In this document: positions 1 through 7,445 of the stretch, piece by piece
Layout of the letters: the number at the start of each line of letters is the position of its first letter
Numbering within the stretch: the stretch's first letter is position 1
NCBI GenBank assembly: GCA_023390245.1
Contig: JAEWDF010000084.1
Location: 1-22,169 of the forward strand
Reading direction: 5' to 3'
Length of the DNA stretch: 22,169 nt
Source of the DNA: Pseudomonadota bacterium
Lineage (GTDB): Bacteria > Pseudomonadota > Alphaproteobacteria > Caulobacterales > Caulobacteraceae
Notes under the pieces: model-generated
Seen by the model: only the letters and a program-made list of their open reading frames with translations
What the model was told of the DNA's origin: nothing
Databases searched by the model: none
Made by a program: the position numbers and the translations under genes

Positions 1-20
1 CGGGGCCCGCGCCGCCCGCG

Positions 21-32
21 CCCCCCCCCCCC
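21..32. repeat. 12-C homopolymer tract
   Basis: An uninterrupted run of twelve C lies in the very GC-rich first 50 bases. No gene could be assigned to bases 1-59. Such runs are prone to replication slippage and to sequencing error, so the length should be treated as uncertain. Confidence 0.8.
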
Positions 33-59
33 GACCACGCCGCCGGTGTCTGGGGCTGG

Positions 60-104
60 CCCCCTCCACCGCTTCGCGGTCCCCCTCCCCAGATGGGGAA
101 GGAA
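60..104. repeat. Intergenic repeat, family A, copy 1
   Basis: A palindromic element directly downstream of ilvE. It has the blocks CCCCCTCCACC, a small hairpin ACCGC-TTC-GCGGT, then GGTCCCCCTCCCC and GGGGAAGGA. The same block order occurs twice more in this window, at 19611-19658 and 19721-19784, in both orientations, so this is a dispersed family rather than chance. On the minus strand the paired CCCC/GGGG blocks could act as the 3' end of the ilv operon transcript, but there is no clear T tract. Confidence 0.7.
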
Positions 105-107
105 TGA

Positions 108-1067
108 TCACGCATATTCCGGCTCCCGTTTGGCTACGGCCGCCCCAATGGGCTCCAACCAGCCGAACGTGTCCGGCGTCTCGCCGGTGAACAGGCCGCG
201 GAAGGCCGCATTGACCGCCTTGGTCACGGGCCCCGGCCCGGCGGCGCGGGTGGTGATGCCGTCGACCGAGCGGACCGGCGTGATCTCCGCCGCCGTGCCG
301 GTCATGAAGATCTCGTCGGCCAGGTACAGGGCCTCGCGCGGCATGGCCTGTTCGATCACCTCATACCCTTGCGCCTTCGCCAGCTTGATGACGCTGTCGC
401 GGGTGATGCCCATCAGGATGGAGTTGGCGGCCGGAGGGGTCATGACCCGGCCGTCCTTGACCACGAACAGGTTCTCGCCCGCCCCTTCGGACAGCCGGCC
501 GTCGACGCCCAGGGCGATGCCCTCGCCGAAGCCGCCGACGCGGGCCTCGCGCCCGATCAGATAGGACGACAGATAGTTGCCGCCCGCCTTGGCCGCCGAC
601 GGCGTGGTGTTCGGCGCCGTGCGGTTCCAGCTGGAGACGCAGGCGTCCACGCCCTTCTCCAGCGCCTCCTCGCCCAGGTATGCGCCCCAGGGGAAAGCGG
701 CGATGGCGATGTCCACGTTCATGTTGGCGGCCGCCGGGGTCACGCCCATGCCGCACTGGCCCAGGAAGGCGATGGGTCGGATATAGGCGGAACGCAGCCC
801 CTCCGAACGCACCACCGCCTGACACGCCTCGACCAGTTCGTCCTCGGTGTAGGGCAATTGGATATGATAGATGCGCGCGCTGTCGAACAGGCGGCGCACG
901 TGCTCGCGCAGGCGGAAGCCGCACGGGCCGTTCGGGGTGTCATAGACGCGGATGCCCTCGAACACCGAGGTGCCGTAGTGGAGCGCGTGGCTCATCACAT
1001 GGATCTTCGCGTCGGCCCACGGCGTCAGTTCGCCGTTGATCCAGATATTCTCAGCCAGCGGCTGCAT
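108..1067 (-). CDS. ilvE: Branched-chain amino acid aminotransferase
   Basis: PLP enzyme of fold type IV that interconverts Leu, Ile and Val with their 2-oxo acids, the last step of the pathway; cytosolic. The 319-residue product has the usual family length. Visible motifs are HALHYGTSVFEGIR near residues 28-40, the PLP lysine K160 in SAAKAGGNY, and RLSEGAGENLF at 191-201 holding the cofactor-binding Glu. The ATG at 1067 lies inside the end of the upstream leuA-like gene (17 nt overlap), and the ribosome-binding sequence GAGGAAG is within that gene's last codons, so the two are probably translationally coupled. It is the last gene of the ilv operon; repeat family A follows it. A D-amino-acid transaminase is a less likely alternative because of the operon context. 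Confidence 0.95.
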   Translation of the reverse strand: MQPLAENIWINGELTPWADAKIHVMSHALHYGTSVFEGIRVYDTPNGPCGFRLREHVRRLFDSARIYHIQLPYTEDELVEACQAVVRSEGLRSAYIRPIAFLGQCGMGVTPAAANMNVDIAIAAFPWGAYLGEEALEKGVDACVSSWNRTAPNTTPSAAKAGGNYLSSYLIGREARVGGFGEGIALGVDGRLSEGAGENLFVVKDGRVMTPPAANSILMGITRDSVIKLAKAQGYEVIEQAMPREALYLADEIFMTGTAAEITPVRSVDGITTRAAGPGPVTKAVNAAFRGLFTGETPDTFGWLEPIGAAVAKREPEYA

Positions 1068-2298
1068 AGACTTCTTCCTCTTGCGCGGAGACGCCGTCGA
1101 CCCGGTCGATGATGGCGATCAGTTCCGCATCGTTGATCTCGCCGATCTGGTCGGCGCGTTGCTTGAAGCCGGCCACCACCGCGGCCAGGCGCTCGCCCTC
1201 GATGGGACGGCCGATGGTTTCGGCGCGCTTGGCGATGGCGTGACGGCCCGAGTGCTTGCCCAGCACGAACCAGCTGCCCTCGAAGCCTACGTCCTGCGGA
1301 CGCATGATCTCGTAGGTGCGGCTGTCGGCCAGCATGCCGTGCTGGTGGATCCCGGCCTCGTGGGCGAAGGCGTTGATGCCCACCACCGACTTGTTCCGGG
1401 CGATGACGGTCTCGGTGATCTCGCACAAGATCTTGGAGGCCCGCACCAGATGGCGGCTGTCGGCGCCGGTCGTGACGCCAAAGCGGTCCTCGCGGACCTT
1501 CAGCGCCATGATGACCTCCTCGATGGAGCAGTTGCCGGCCCGTTCGCCGATGCCGTTGATCGCGCCCTCCACCTGGCGCGCCCCGCCCTCGACCGCCGCC
1601 AGCGAGTTGGCGACCGCCATGCCCAGGTCGTCGTGGCAGTGGGCTGAGAAGATCACCTGCGGATGACGCTTCTTGATCCGTTCGGCCAGGTAGGCGAAGC
1701 GCTCGCGCACCTCCTGGGGCGTGGCGTAGCCTACGGTGTCCGGCACGTTCAGTGTGCGCGCACCCGCATCGGCGGCGGCCTCCAGCACATCGGCCAGGAA
1801 CTCCGGCTCGGTGCGGAAGGCGTCCTCGGCCGAGAACTCCACGTCGTCGAACAGGCTGGCGGCGTATTCCACCGAGCGCACGGCCGTCGACAGCACCTCG
1901 TTGGTCGACATCTTCAGCTTTGCCGCCCGGTGGATCGGGCTGGTGGCCAGGAAGACGTGGCAGCGGCGGTTGGGCCTGGGCGCCGGCTGCAGGGCGCGGA
2001 AGCTGGCGTCGATGTCCTTCTCGTTGGCGCGCGACAGCGAGCAGAAAATCGGTCCCTCGACCTCGCCCGCCACGCGGCGGATGCAGTCCTCGTCGCCCGG
2101 AGAGGCGGCGGCGAAGCCCGCCTCGATGACGTCGACGCCCAGGTCCCGCAGGACCTGGGCCATCTTCACCTTGGCGGTCGCGGTCATGGAGAAGCCGGGG
2201 GCCTGTTCTCCATCTCGCATCGTGGTGTCGAAGATGATGACGCGGTTCGGATCGGCCGCGATCTCCGCGGTTCGGCTTACGCCCGGTACTCGGCTCAT
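1051..2298 (-). CDS. leuA: 2-isopropylmalate synthase-like, no regulatory domain
   Basis: Condenses acetyl-CoA with 2-oxoisovalerate, the first committed step to leucine. The 415-residue protein has the HMGL-like TIM barrel: FDTTMRDGEQAPG near residues 23-35 (D24 metal ligand, R28), ATSPIHRAAKL at 118-128, VEFSAEDAFRT at 153-163, NVPDTVGY at 184-191, HCHDDLGMA at 220-228 and NGIGERAGNCS at 248-258. These match LeuA rather than homocitrate synthase. LeuA is normally about 510-530 residues; this one keeps the linker subdomains (IGEINDAELIAI) but ends where the C-terminal leucine-binding domain should begin, and ilvE starts immediately, so leucine feedback is probably absent. A citramalate synthase role is a weaker alternative. 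ATG 2298 overlaps the ilvM stop (TGATG); an in-frame GTG at 2301 is also possible. Confidence 0.88.
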   Translation of the reverse strand: MSRVPGVSRTAEIAADPNRVIIFDTTMRDGEQAPGFSMTATAKVKMAQVLRDLGVDVIEAGFAAASPGDEDCIRRVAGEVEGPIFCSLSRANEKDIDASFRALQPAPRPNRRCHVFLATSPIHRAAKLKMSTNEVLSTAVRSVEYAASLFDDVEFSAEDAFRTEPEFLADVLEAAADAGARTLNVPDTVGYATPQEVRERFAYLAERIKKRHPQVIFSAHCHDDLGMAVANSLAAVEGGARQVEGAINGIGERAGNCSIEEVIMALKVREDRFGVTTGADSRHLVRASKILCEITETVIARNKSVVGINAFAHEAGIHQHGMLADSRTYEIMRPQDVGFEGSWFVLGKHSGRHAIAKRAETIGRPIEGERLAAVVAGFKQRADQIGEINDAELIAIIDRVDGVSAQEEEVYAAAG

Positions 2299-2549
2299 CA
2301 CGCGGCCTCGGATTGAATAATGTCGTTGCTGATGCGGCGAACGCCGAACAGCCGGTCGATCTGGCGGCCCAGGTTGTCCATGCAGCGGCTGGCGTCGCGG
2401 CCGCGCACGGTCAGGGCGATCCGGCGGAACGTTCCCTCGTCGGCCATGCTCATGCCGTCGATGTGGAAGCCCCGGCGCTCCACCAGGCCGATGAGACGCT
2501 GAAGCGAACCGTCCGCGCGGTCGATCTGGATGTGGATCGTGTCGCTCAT
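2298..2549 (-). CDS. ilvM: Acetolactate synthase small subunit, IlvM type
   Basis: Regulatory ACT-domain partner of the adjacent large subunit. It is only 83 residues, close to E. coli IlvM (about 87) and about half the length of the IlvH/IlvN small subunits usual in alphaproteobacteria. The segment VERRGFHIDGMSMADEG at about residues 23-39 matches the IlvM-type pattern RRGFHV..M.MA. The second domain of long small subunits is absent. It starts 1 nt after the ilvG stop (TGA-G-ATG), with GGAGGG inside the ilvG end as ribosome-binding site. Its stop overlaps the leuA start. In enterobacteria the IlvGM isozyme is valine-resistant; whether this one is cannot be read from the sequence. Confidence 0.9.
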   Translation of the reverse strand: MSDTIHIQIDRADGSLQRLIGLVERRGFHIDGMSMADEGTFRRIALTVRGRDASRCMDNLGRQIDRLFGVRRISNDIIQSEAA

Positions 2550-2550
2550 C

Positions 2551-4275
2551 TCAGGAGCCCTCCATCATTTCAGCGTTGCTCTTGCCCGGCGGAACCAGCG
2601 GCCAGACGTTGTCCCGGGGATCGATGACCACATGGGCCAGGCAGGGGCCATCGGCGGCCAGCAGGCGCTGGATTCCGTCCGTCACCTGATCGCGGCGATC
2701 GATACGGAAGGCCTCGACGCCGAAGGCCTCGGCCACCTTCACGAAGTCCGGATTGTCGGACAGGTCGATCTCGGAATAGTTCTCGGCGAAGAACAGCTCC
2801 TGCCACTGGCGCACCAGGCCCAGGCTGGAGTTGTCGATCAGCACGATCTTCAGCGGGATGCCGTAACGCTTCAGCGTCGCCAGCTCCTGCACATTCATCA
2901 TGAAGCCGCCGTCGCCGGCGATGGTGACGACCGTGGCGGAAGGATCGGCCAGCTTGGCGCCGATGCCGGCGGGCAGGCCGAAGCCCATGGCCCCCAGGCC
3001 GCCCGAGGTGATGTGCGCCTCAGGCTTGGAGAAGCGACAGTGCTGGGCCGCCCACATCTGGTGCTGGCCCACGTCGCAGGCGGCGACGAAGGCGTCGCCC
3101 GCCGCTTCGGAGATGTCCTTCAGCAGGGCCGGCGCATAGACGCCCTCGCCCGGCGCGTCGTAGCGGAAGGCGCCCTCGACGGCCGCGCGGGCGCAAGCGT
3201 CGGCCCACGGTTGGATATCCAGCGCGGCGCCGGCGCGCAGGCGCCCGGTCAGGGCTTCGACGCCCGCCTTCAGGTCGCCGATGACGGCCACATTGGCGGC
3301 GCGCAGCTTGCCGACCTCGGAGGCGTCGATGTCGAAATGGACGACGCGGGCGTTCGGCGCGAACTCGGCCAGCTTGCCGGTGGCGCGGTCGTCGAAACGG
3401 GCGCCGACGACGATCAGCAGGTCACTGTCCTGCACCGCCTCATTGGCCGCGCGTGTCCCGTGCATGCCCAGCATGCCCAGCATGCCCGGCGCGTCGGTCG
3501 GGATGGTCCCCAGGGCGTTCAGAGTGGCGACCTGCGGGACGCCGGTCGCGCGGGCGAAGTCGCGCAGCGCCTCGGTCGCCCCGGCGATCTTCACGCCGCC
3601 GCCGACATAGACCAGCGGCCTGCTCGCGGCGCGGATCGCAGCCTCGGCGGCGGCGACGGCGTCGTGGTCGACGCTCGCGGCCTCGTTCGGGATGTGGAAG
3701 CCGCGATCCCCGGTCGTCTCGGCGAACTGGACGTCCTTGGGCAGGTCGACCAGCACCGGCCCGGGACGGCCCGAGGCGGCGATGTGGAAGGCCTCCTCGA
3801 TCGCCGCCGGAACGTCGGCGGCGTCGCGGACCAGGATCGAATGCTTCACGATGGGCATGGTGACGCCCAAGATGTCGATCTCCTGGAAGGCGTCGGTGCC
3901 CATGACGCCCTGGGGGACGTTGCCGGTGATGCAGACCATCGGCACCGAATCCATCATGGCGTTGGCGATGCCGGTGACCAGGTTGGTGGCGCCGGGCCCC
4001 GACGTCGCCATGCACACCCCGACCTTGCCGCTCTTGCGCGCATAGGCGTCGGCGGCGAAGGCCGCGCCCTGCTCGTGGCGGACCAGGATGTGCTTCAGCC
4101 TCGCCCCGGCCAAGGCGTCATAGACGGGCATGATAGCGCCGCCCGGATAGCCGAACACCACCTCCACGCCCAGCCGCTCCAGGGTGGAGACCAACAGGCG
4201 CGCCCCCGCCACGGGGGCTTTCTGGGGGGCGGCCTCGGCTTGGGACTTGAAGGCGGCGGCGGTCATCGGGGGCAT
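2551..4275 (-). CDS. ilvG: Acetolactate synthase large subunit, IlvG type
   Basis: ThDP- and FAD-dependent acetohydroxyacid synthase catalytic subunit, the first common step to Val, Leu and Ile. The 574 residues show VVFGYPGGAIMPVYDAL (39-55), the ThDP-activating Glu E68 in RHEQGAAFAADAYAR, MATSGPGATNL, GTDAFQEIDILG, VGARFDDRATGKL, and the ThDP motif GDGGFMMNVQEL continuing to the DNSSLGLVRQWQ segment. The C-terminal NVWPLVPPGKSNAEMMEG is very like E. coli IlvG, which together with the tiny partner gene favours the AHAS II class. ATG 4275 has AAGGA 6 nt upstream and follows ilvC by 17 nt. Naming it ilvB would also be acceptable. Confidence 0.95.
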   Translation of the reverse strand: MPPMTAAAFKSQAEAAPQKAPVAGARLLVSTLERLGVEVVFGYPGGAIMPVYDALAGARLKHILVRHEQGAAFAADAYARKSGKVGVCMATSGPGATNLVTGIANAMMDSVPMVCITGNVPQGVMGTDAFQEIDILGVTMPIVKHSILVRDAADVPAAIEEAFHIAASGRPGPVLVDLPKDVQFAETTGDRGFHIPNEAASVDHDAVAAAEAAIRAASRPLVYVGGGVKIAGATEALRDFARATGVPQVATLNALGTIPTDAPGMLGMLGMHGTRAANEAVQDSDLLIVVGARFDDRATGKLAEFAPNARVVHFDIDASEVGKLRAANVAVIGDLKAGVEALTGRLRAGAALDIQPWADACARAAVEGAFRYDAPGEGVYAPALLKDISEAAGDAFVAACDVGQHQMWAAQHCRFSKPEAHITSGGLGAMGFGLPAGIGAKLADPSATVVTIAGDGGFMMNVQELATLKRYGIPLKIVLIDNSSLGLVRQWQELFFAENYSEIDLSDNPDFVKVAEAFGVEAFRIDRRDQVTDGIQRLLAADGPCLAHVVIDPRDNVWPLVPPGKSNAEMMEGS

Positions 4276-4292
4276 CCGGTCCTTGGTCTGGC

Positions 4293-5306
4293 TCAGGCCG
4301 CTTCGGACTTGGGCGTGTTCAGCCAGGCCATGCGCTCGCGCAGGCGCGCGCCGACCTGTTCGATCTGGCTCTCACGGTCCTGCTTCAGCCAGGCCTCGTA
4401 CTGCGGCTTGCCGGCGTCGTTCTCCGCGATCCAGTTCTTGGCGAAGGTTCCGTCTTGGATCTCGTCCAGGATGGTCTTCATGCGGGCCTTGGTCTCTTCG
4501 GTGACCACGCGCGGGCCGCTGGCGACGGCGCCGTACTTAGCCGTCTCGGAGATGAAGTGGTGCATCTTCGAGATGCCGCCCTCGTAGAACAGGTCCACGA
4601 TCAGCTTCAGCTCGTGCAGGCATTCGAAATAGGCGATCTCGGGCTGGTAGCCGGCCTCGACCAGGGTGTTGAAGCCCTGGATGACCAGTTCCTTGGCGCC
4701 GCCGCACAGGACGGCCTGTTCGCCGAACAGATCCGTCTCGGTCTCTTCGCGGAAGGTGGTCTCCAGCAGGCCGCCGGTCGCGCCGCCGTTGCCCTTGGCG
4801 TAGCCCATGGCGCGGTCGCGCGCCTTGCCGGTGACGTCCTTTTCGATGGCGAACAGGCTGGGGACGCCGCGGCCGCGCTGGAACTCGCGACGAACCAGAT
4901 CGCCCGGCCCCTTGGGCGCGACCAGAATGACGTCCATGTCCGGGCGCGGGGTGATGCGGCCGTAGATGATCGAGAAGCCGTGCGCGAACAGCAGGGCCGA
5001 GCCTTCCTTGGCGTTCGGCTCGATCACGTCGCGATAGACGTCGCCCTGGATCATGTCGGGTGTCAGAATGGCGATGATGTCGGCGCCCTTGACCGCCTCG
5101 GCCGGCTCGGCGGTCGGAATGCCGTCGGCGGTGGCGTGCTTCCAGCCCTGGCCGCCTTCGCGGACGCCGGCGATCACGTCATGGCCGCTGTCGCGCAGGT
5201 TCTGCGCGTGCGCACGGCCTTGTGAGCCATAGCCGATGATGGCGATGCGCTGGCCGGCGATGGCCCCCGGCTTGATGTCGTCGTTGGTGTAGATGGTGAT
5301 GGCCAT
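4293..5306 (-). CDS. ilvC: Ketol-acid reductoisomerase (class I)
   Basis: Isomerises and reduces acetolactate or acetohydroxybutyrate to the dihydroxy acid, using Mg2+ and NAD(P)H. The 337 residues fit the class I length. Visible are the Rossmann motif GYGSQGRAHAQNL at 25-37, LVAPKGPGDLVRREF, the Mg-binding ETDLFGEQAVLCGG, and CLHELKLIVDLFYEGG. The loop after the second strand reads VREGGQGWKHA: Arg49 is kept, but the Ser/Thr positions that usually hold the NADPH 2'-phosphate are Gly and the residue after Arg is Glu. The N-terminus and GSQGRAH are unlike the typical alphaproteobacterial form. It starts 3 nt after the ilvD stop, with AGGA upstream, so it is part of the same transcript. Confidence 0.95.
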   Translation of the reverse strand: MAITIYTNDDIKPGAIAGQRIAIIGYGSQGRAHAQNLRDSGHDVIAGVREGGQGWKHATADGIPTAEPAEAVKGADIIAILTPDMIQGDVYRDVIEPNAKEGSALLFAHGFSIIYGRITPRPDMDVILVAPKGPGDLVRREFQRGRGVPSLFAIEKDVTGKARDRAMGYAKGNGGATGGLLETTFREETETDLFGEQAVLCGGAKELVIQGFNTLVEAGYQPEIAYFECLHELKLIVDLFYEGGISKMHHFISETAKYGAVASGPRVVTEETKARMKTILDEIQDGTFAKNWIAENDAGKPQYEAWLKQDRESQIEQVGARLRERMAWLNTPKSEAA

Positions 5307-5309
5307 GGG

Positions 5310-7049
5310 TCAGGCGTCCTGAGCAGCGGGTTTCTTGACGGAGGCCGGCGTCTGGGCCGGCGGCGGGTTCGGAATGGTCACGGCCCCCTGCGAGGCCGAG
5401 GCGACCGAGGCGCGGTACTTGGCGAAGACACCTCGCGCCGGGCGGGCCACGTGGGGCGTAAAGCCCGCCCGGCGCGTCGCCAGGTCGACGTCCACGTCGA
5501 TCCGGCGGTTGGTGACGTCGATGGTGATGCGGTCACCATCGCGAATGAGGGCGATCGGGCCGCCGACGGCGGCCTCGGGCGAGACATGGCCGGCGACGAA
5601 GCCATAGCTGGCGCCGGAGAAGCGGCCGTCGGTGATCAGGGCGACGTTGTCGACCTTGCGGCCCTTCAGGGCGGCGGTGACCTGCAGCATCTCGCGCATG
5701 CCCGGACCGCCCTTGGGGCCCTCGTAGCGGATGATGATGACGTCGCCCTCGCCGACCGAGCCGTCCTGGACGGCGTGGAAGGCGTCTTCCTCGCTGTCGA
5801 AGACGCAGGCGGGGCCCTCGAACCTGTCGACCTTGTGGCCCGTCAGCTTGATCACCGCGCCCTCGGGCGCCACGTCGCCGTAGATGACGGCGTAGGAGCC
5901 GCGCGCCATGACCGGGGCGTCGATGCTGGCGACCACCTGCTGGCCCGGCGCCTCCTCGGCCTCGGCCGCCTCGGCGAACAGGCTGCGGCCGGTGACGGTC
6001 GGCGCGTTGACGATCTTGCCCGCCTGGGCCAGCCGTTGGGCGACCAGCCGCGTGCCGCCGGCGGCGAACAGGTGCGAGGCCAGGAACCGGCCGCCCGGCT
6101 TCAGGTCGCAGATCACCGGCGCCTCGACGCAGGCCTGGTGGCAGTCCTCGACGCCGAAATCGACGCCCGCCTCGGCCGCGATGGCGGTCAGGTGCATGAC
6201 CGCATTGGTCGACCCGCCCGACGCGGACGCCGCGATCGCCGCGTTCTTCAGGCTGGCCTTGGTGATGTATTTGCGCGCCGTGTCCCCGGCGAAGACCCGC
6301 TCGACGATCAGGCGGCCGCAGCGCTCGCCCTCGGCCGCCTTGGCCGGATCGACCGCCGGCACGTCGTTGGCGCCCATGGGGCTGATGCCCATCATCGACA
6401 GGGCCATGGCCATGGTGTTGGCGGTGAACTGGCCGCCACAGGCCCCGGCGCCGGGGCAGACCGCACTCTCGACCGCGTGCAGGCCGGCGTCGTCCAGGCT
6501 TCCGGCCGCATGGGCGCCGATGGCCTCGAACACCTCCTGAACCGAGACCTCCTTGCCCGCGATCACGCCGGGCATGATGGTGCCGCCGTAATAGACCAGG
6601 CCGGGGATATCCATCCGCGCCAGGGCCATGGCCGCCGCCGGGATGGTCTTGTCGCAGCCGACGATGCAGACCACACCGTCCAGCTGGTGCCCCTCGATGG
6701 CCAGTTCGATGCTGTCGGCGACCACCTCGCGGCTGATCAGCGAGGCCTTCATGCCTTCCGTGCCCATCGAGATGCCGTCGGTGACGACGATGGTGTTGAA
6801 GTCGACCGGATAGCCGCCCGCCGCGACAATGCCGGCGCGCACGTCCCTGGCCAGGCGGTCCAGGTGCATGTTGCAGGGCGTGACCGTCGACCAGGTGTTG
6901 ACGATGCCGATCATCGGCTTGTCGAAGTCGGCGTCCTGCATCCCGGCGGCGCGCAGATAGGAGCGCGCCGCGGCCCGGTTCGGGCCATGCGTCACCGCCG
7001 CGCTGCGCGCGTTCGGTTTACGGGTCTCAGAGGTAGAATCTTGCGTCAT
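5310..7049 (-). CDS. ilvD: Dihydroxy-acid dehydratase
   Basis: Fe-S enzyme that dehydrates dihydroxy acids to 2-oxo acids for Val, Leu and Ile. From ATG 7049 the product is 579 residues. The three conserved cluster cysteines are C59 (STVTPCNMH), C132 (VGCDKTIPAA) and C204 (PGAGACGGQFTANTMA). EGPKGGPGMREM and the glycine-rich TDGRFSGASYG are also present. The last 30 residues are a Pro/Ala-rich tail. An in-frame GTG at 7079 would add ten residues, but it abuts the attenuator's T tract; MTQDSTSET is the more natural start, although its ribosome-binding site is weak (CCGGACCG). It is the first structural gene after the attenuator. Confidence 0.95.
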   Translation of the reverse strand: MTQDSTSETRKPNARSAAVTHGPNRAAARSYLRAAGMQDADFDKPMIGIVNTWSTVTPCNMHLDRLARDVRAGIVAAGGYPVDFNTIVVTDGISMGTEGMKASLISREVVADSIELAIEGHQLDGVVCIVGCDKTIPAAAMALARMDIPGLVYYGGTIMPGVIAGKEVSVQEVFEAIGAHAAGSLDDAGLHAVESAVCPGAGACGGQFTANTMAMALSMMGISPMGANDVPAVDPAKAAEGERCGRLIVERVFAGDTARKYITKASLKNAAIAASASGGSTNAVMHLTAIAAEAGVDFGVEDCHQACVEAPVICDLKPGGRFLASHLFAAGGTRLVAQRLAQAGKIVNAPTVTGRSLFAEAAEAEEAPGQQVVASIDAPVMARGSYAVIYGDVAPEGAVIKLTGHKVDRFEGPACVFDSEEDAFHAVQDGSVGEGDVIIIRYEGPKGGPGMREMLQVTAALKGRKVDNVALITDGRFSGASYGFVAGHVSPEAAVGGPIALIRDGDRITIDVTNRRIDVDVDLATRRAGFTPHVARPARGVFAKYRASVASASQGAVTIPNPPPAQTPASVKKPAAQDA

Positions 7050-7080
7050 CGGTCCGGTTCGGTTCGAACCGCCAAGCACG

Positions 7081-7109
7081 AAAAACCCCGCTTCCTTTCG
7101 GGAGCGGGG
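7081..7109 (-). terminator. Attenuator terminator of the ilv operon
   Basis: On the minus strand CCCCGCT pairs with AGCGGGG (7 bp), then one C/A mismatch, two more GC pairs and a GAAA tetraloop. Five T follow directly (7085-7081). It lies between the leader peptide stop (7140) and ilvD, so it can only end transcripts before the structural genes. This is the classical position and form of an amino-acid attenuator. Confidence 0.85.
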
Positions 7110-7164
7110 TGGTGCGAGGCGATCCTGAGTGTGTTTAGGTCAGGTCACGCGCATCCACGCCGCT
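7103..7164 (-). promoter_or_regulatory. Antiterminator pairing of the ilv leader
   Basis: On the minus strand AGCGGCGTGGATGCG (7164-7150), inside the last codons of the leader peptide, can pair with CGCACCACCCCGCT (7116-7103). This gives 5 + 4 + 4 bp, interrupted by one C/C mismatch and one bulged A. The second partner is the 5' arm of the terminator, so the structures are mutually exclusive. A ribosome stalled at the Ile/Leu/Val codons (7205-7179) leaves the first partner free. A ribosome at the stop codon covers it, letting the terminator form. Confidence 0.75.
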
Positions 7165-7289
7165 TGCGTAAGCAGGCCAAGAAGTACGAGCGTAATGAGG
7201 AAAATCGGGCTTTCCAGGCCGATCGGCGCGCGCGCGACGGCGACCGCTTCGGCGGTGCGTCCCTTCATGTCGCGCAAAATCGTGGCCAC
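7140..7289 (-). CDS. ilvL: Leader peptide of the ilv attenuator
   Basis: A 49-residue ORF from GTG 7289, with GAGGGAG 6 nt upstream; ATG 7268 would give 42 residues but has no good ribosome-binding site. Its second half reads PIFLITLVLLGLL, with nine Ile/Leu/Val in thirteen residues. The codons there are ATT, CTC, ATT, CTC, GTA, CTT, CTT, CTG, CTT, most of them avoided in the neighbouring GC-rich genes, as expected for a stalling sensor. The stop is 23 nt before the terminator-region partner. The hydrophobic run could also be read as a small membrane peptide, but the RNA folding and the position before ilvDCGM-leuA-ilvE favour a regulatory leader. Confidence 0.78.
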   Translation of the reverse strand: MATILRDMKGRTAEAVAVARAPIGLESPIFLITLVLLGLLTQAAWMRVT

Positions 7290-7318
7290 GGCTGGCTCCC
7301 TCGTTCTATCGGCAAGAA

Positions 7319-7342
7319 ACCATAGCCGCTGGGCCGACGCAA
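7319..7342 (-). promoter_or_regulatory. Candidate promoter of the ilv operon
   Basis: On the minus strand TTGCGT (7342-7337) and GCTATGGT (7326-7319) resemble the Caulobacter housekeeping consensus TTGaCgS...GCTANAWC, although the spacing is about one base short. A start near 7312 would place the leader peptide's ribosome-binding site (7302-7296) just downstream. The call rests on consensus matching only. Confidence 0.4.
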
Positions 7343-7445
7343 GCCGGATGAGGAAAAATTTTTCACGAGGGCCGAATTTCACCCCCGGATAGGGTGTTTC
7401 TTGCCGCAAGGCCGAAAAGCGTAACAGTCGAACGCGCGATGTTAT

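Noticed and set aside
1..107. 3' end of a plus-strand gene open from base 1 to a TGA at 106-108
   Set aside because: The frame is open only because of low-complexity C/G sequence and crosses repeat family A. Its product is Pro/Arg-rich without any recognisable pattern.
2530..4587. 685-codon open frame on the plus strand opposite ilvG
   Set aside because: It is antisense to clearly recognisable IlvG and IlvC sequences. In high-GC DNA the opposite strand is often open, and its product is a low-complexity Gly/Arg/His-rich sequence with no motif.
5451..7325. 624-codon open frame on the plus strand opposite ilvD and the ilv leader
   Set aside because: It is antisense to IlvD, which has all three cluster cysteines, and crosses the attenuator. 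It shows the composition of a shadow frame.
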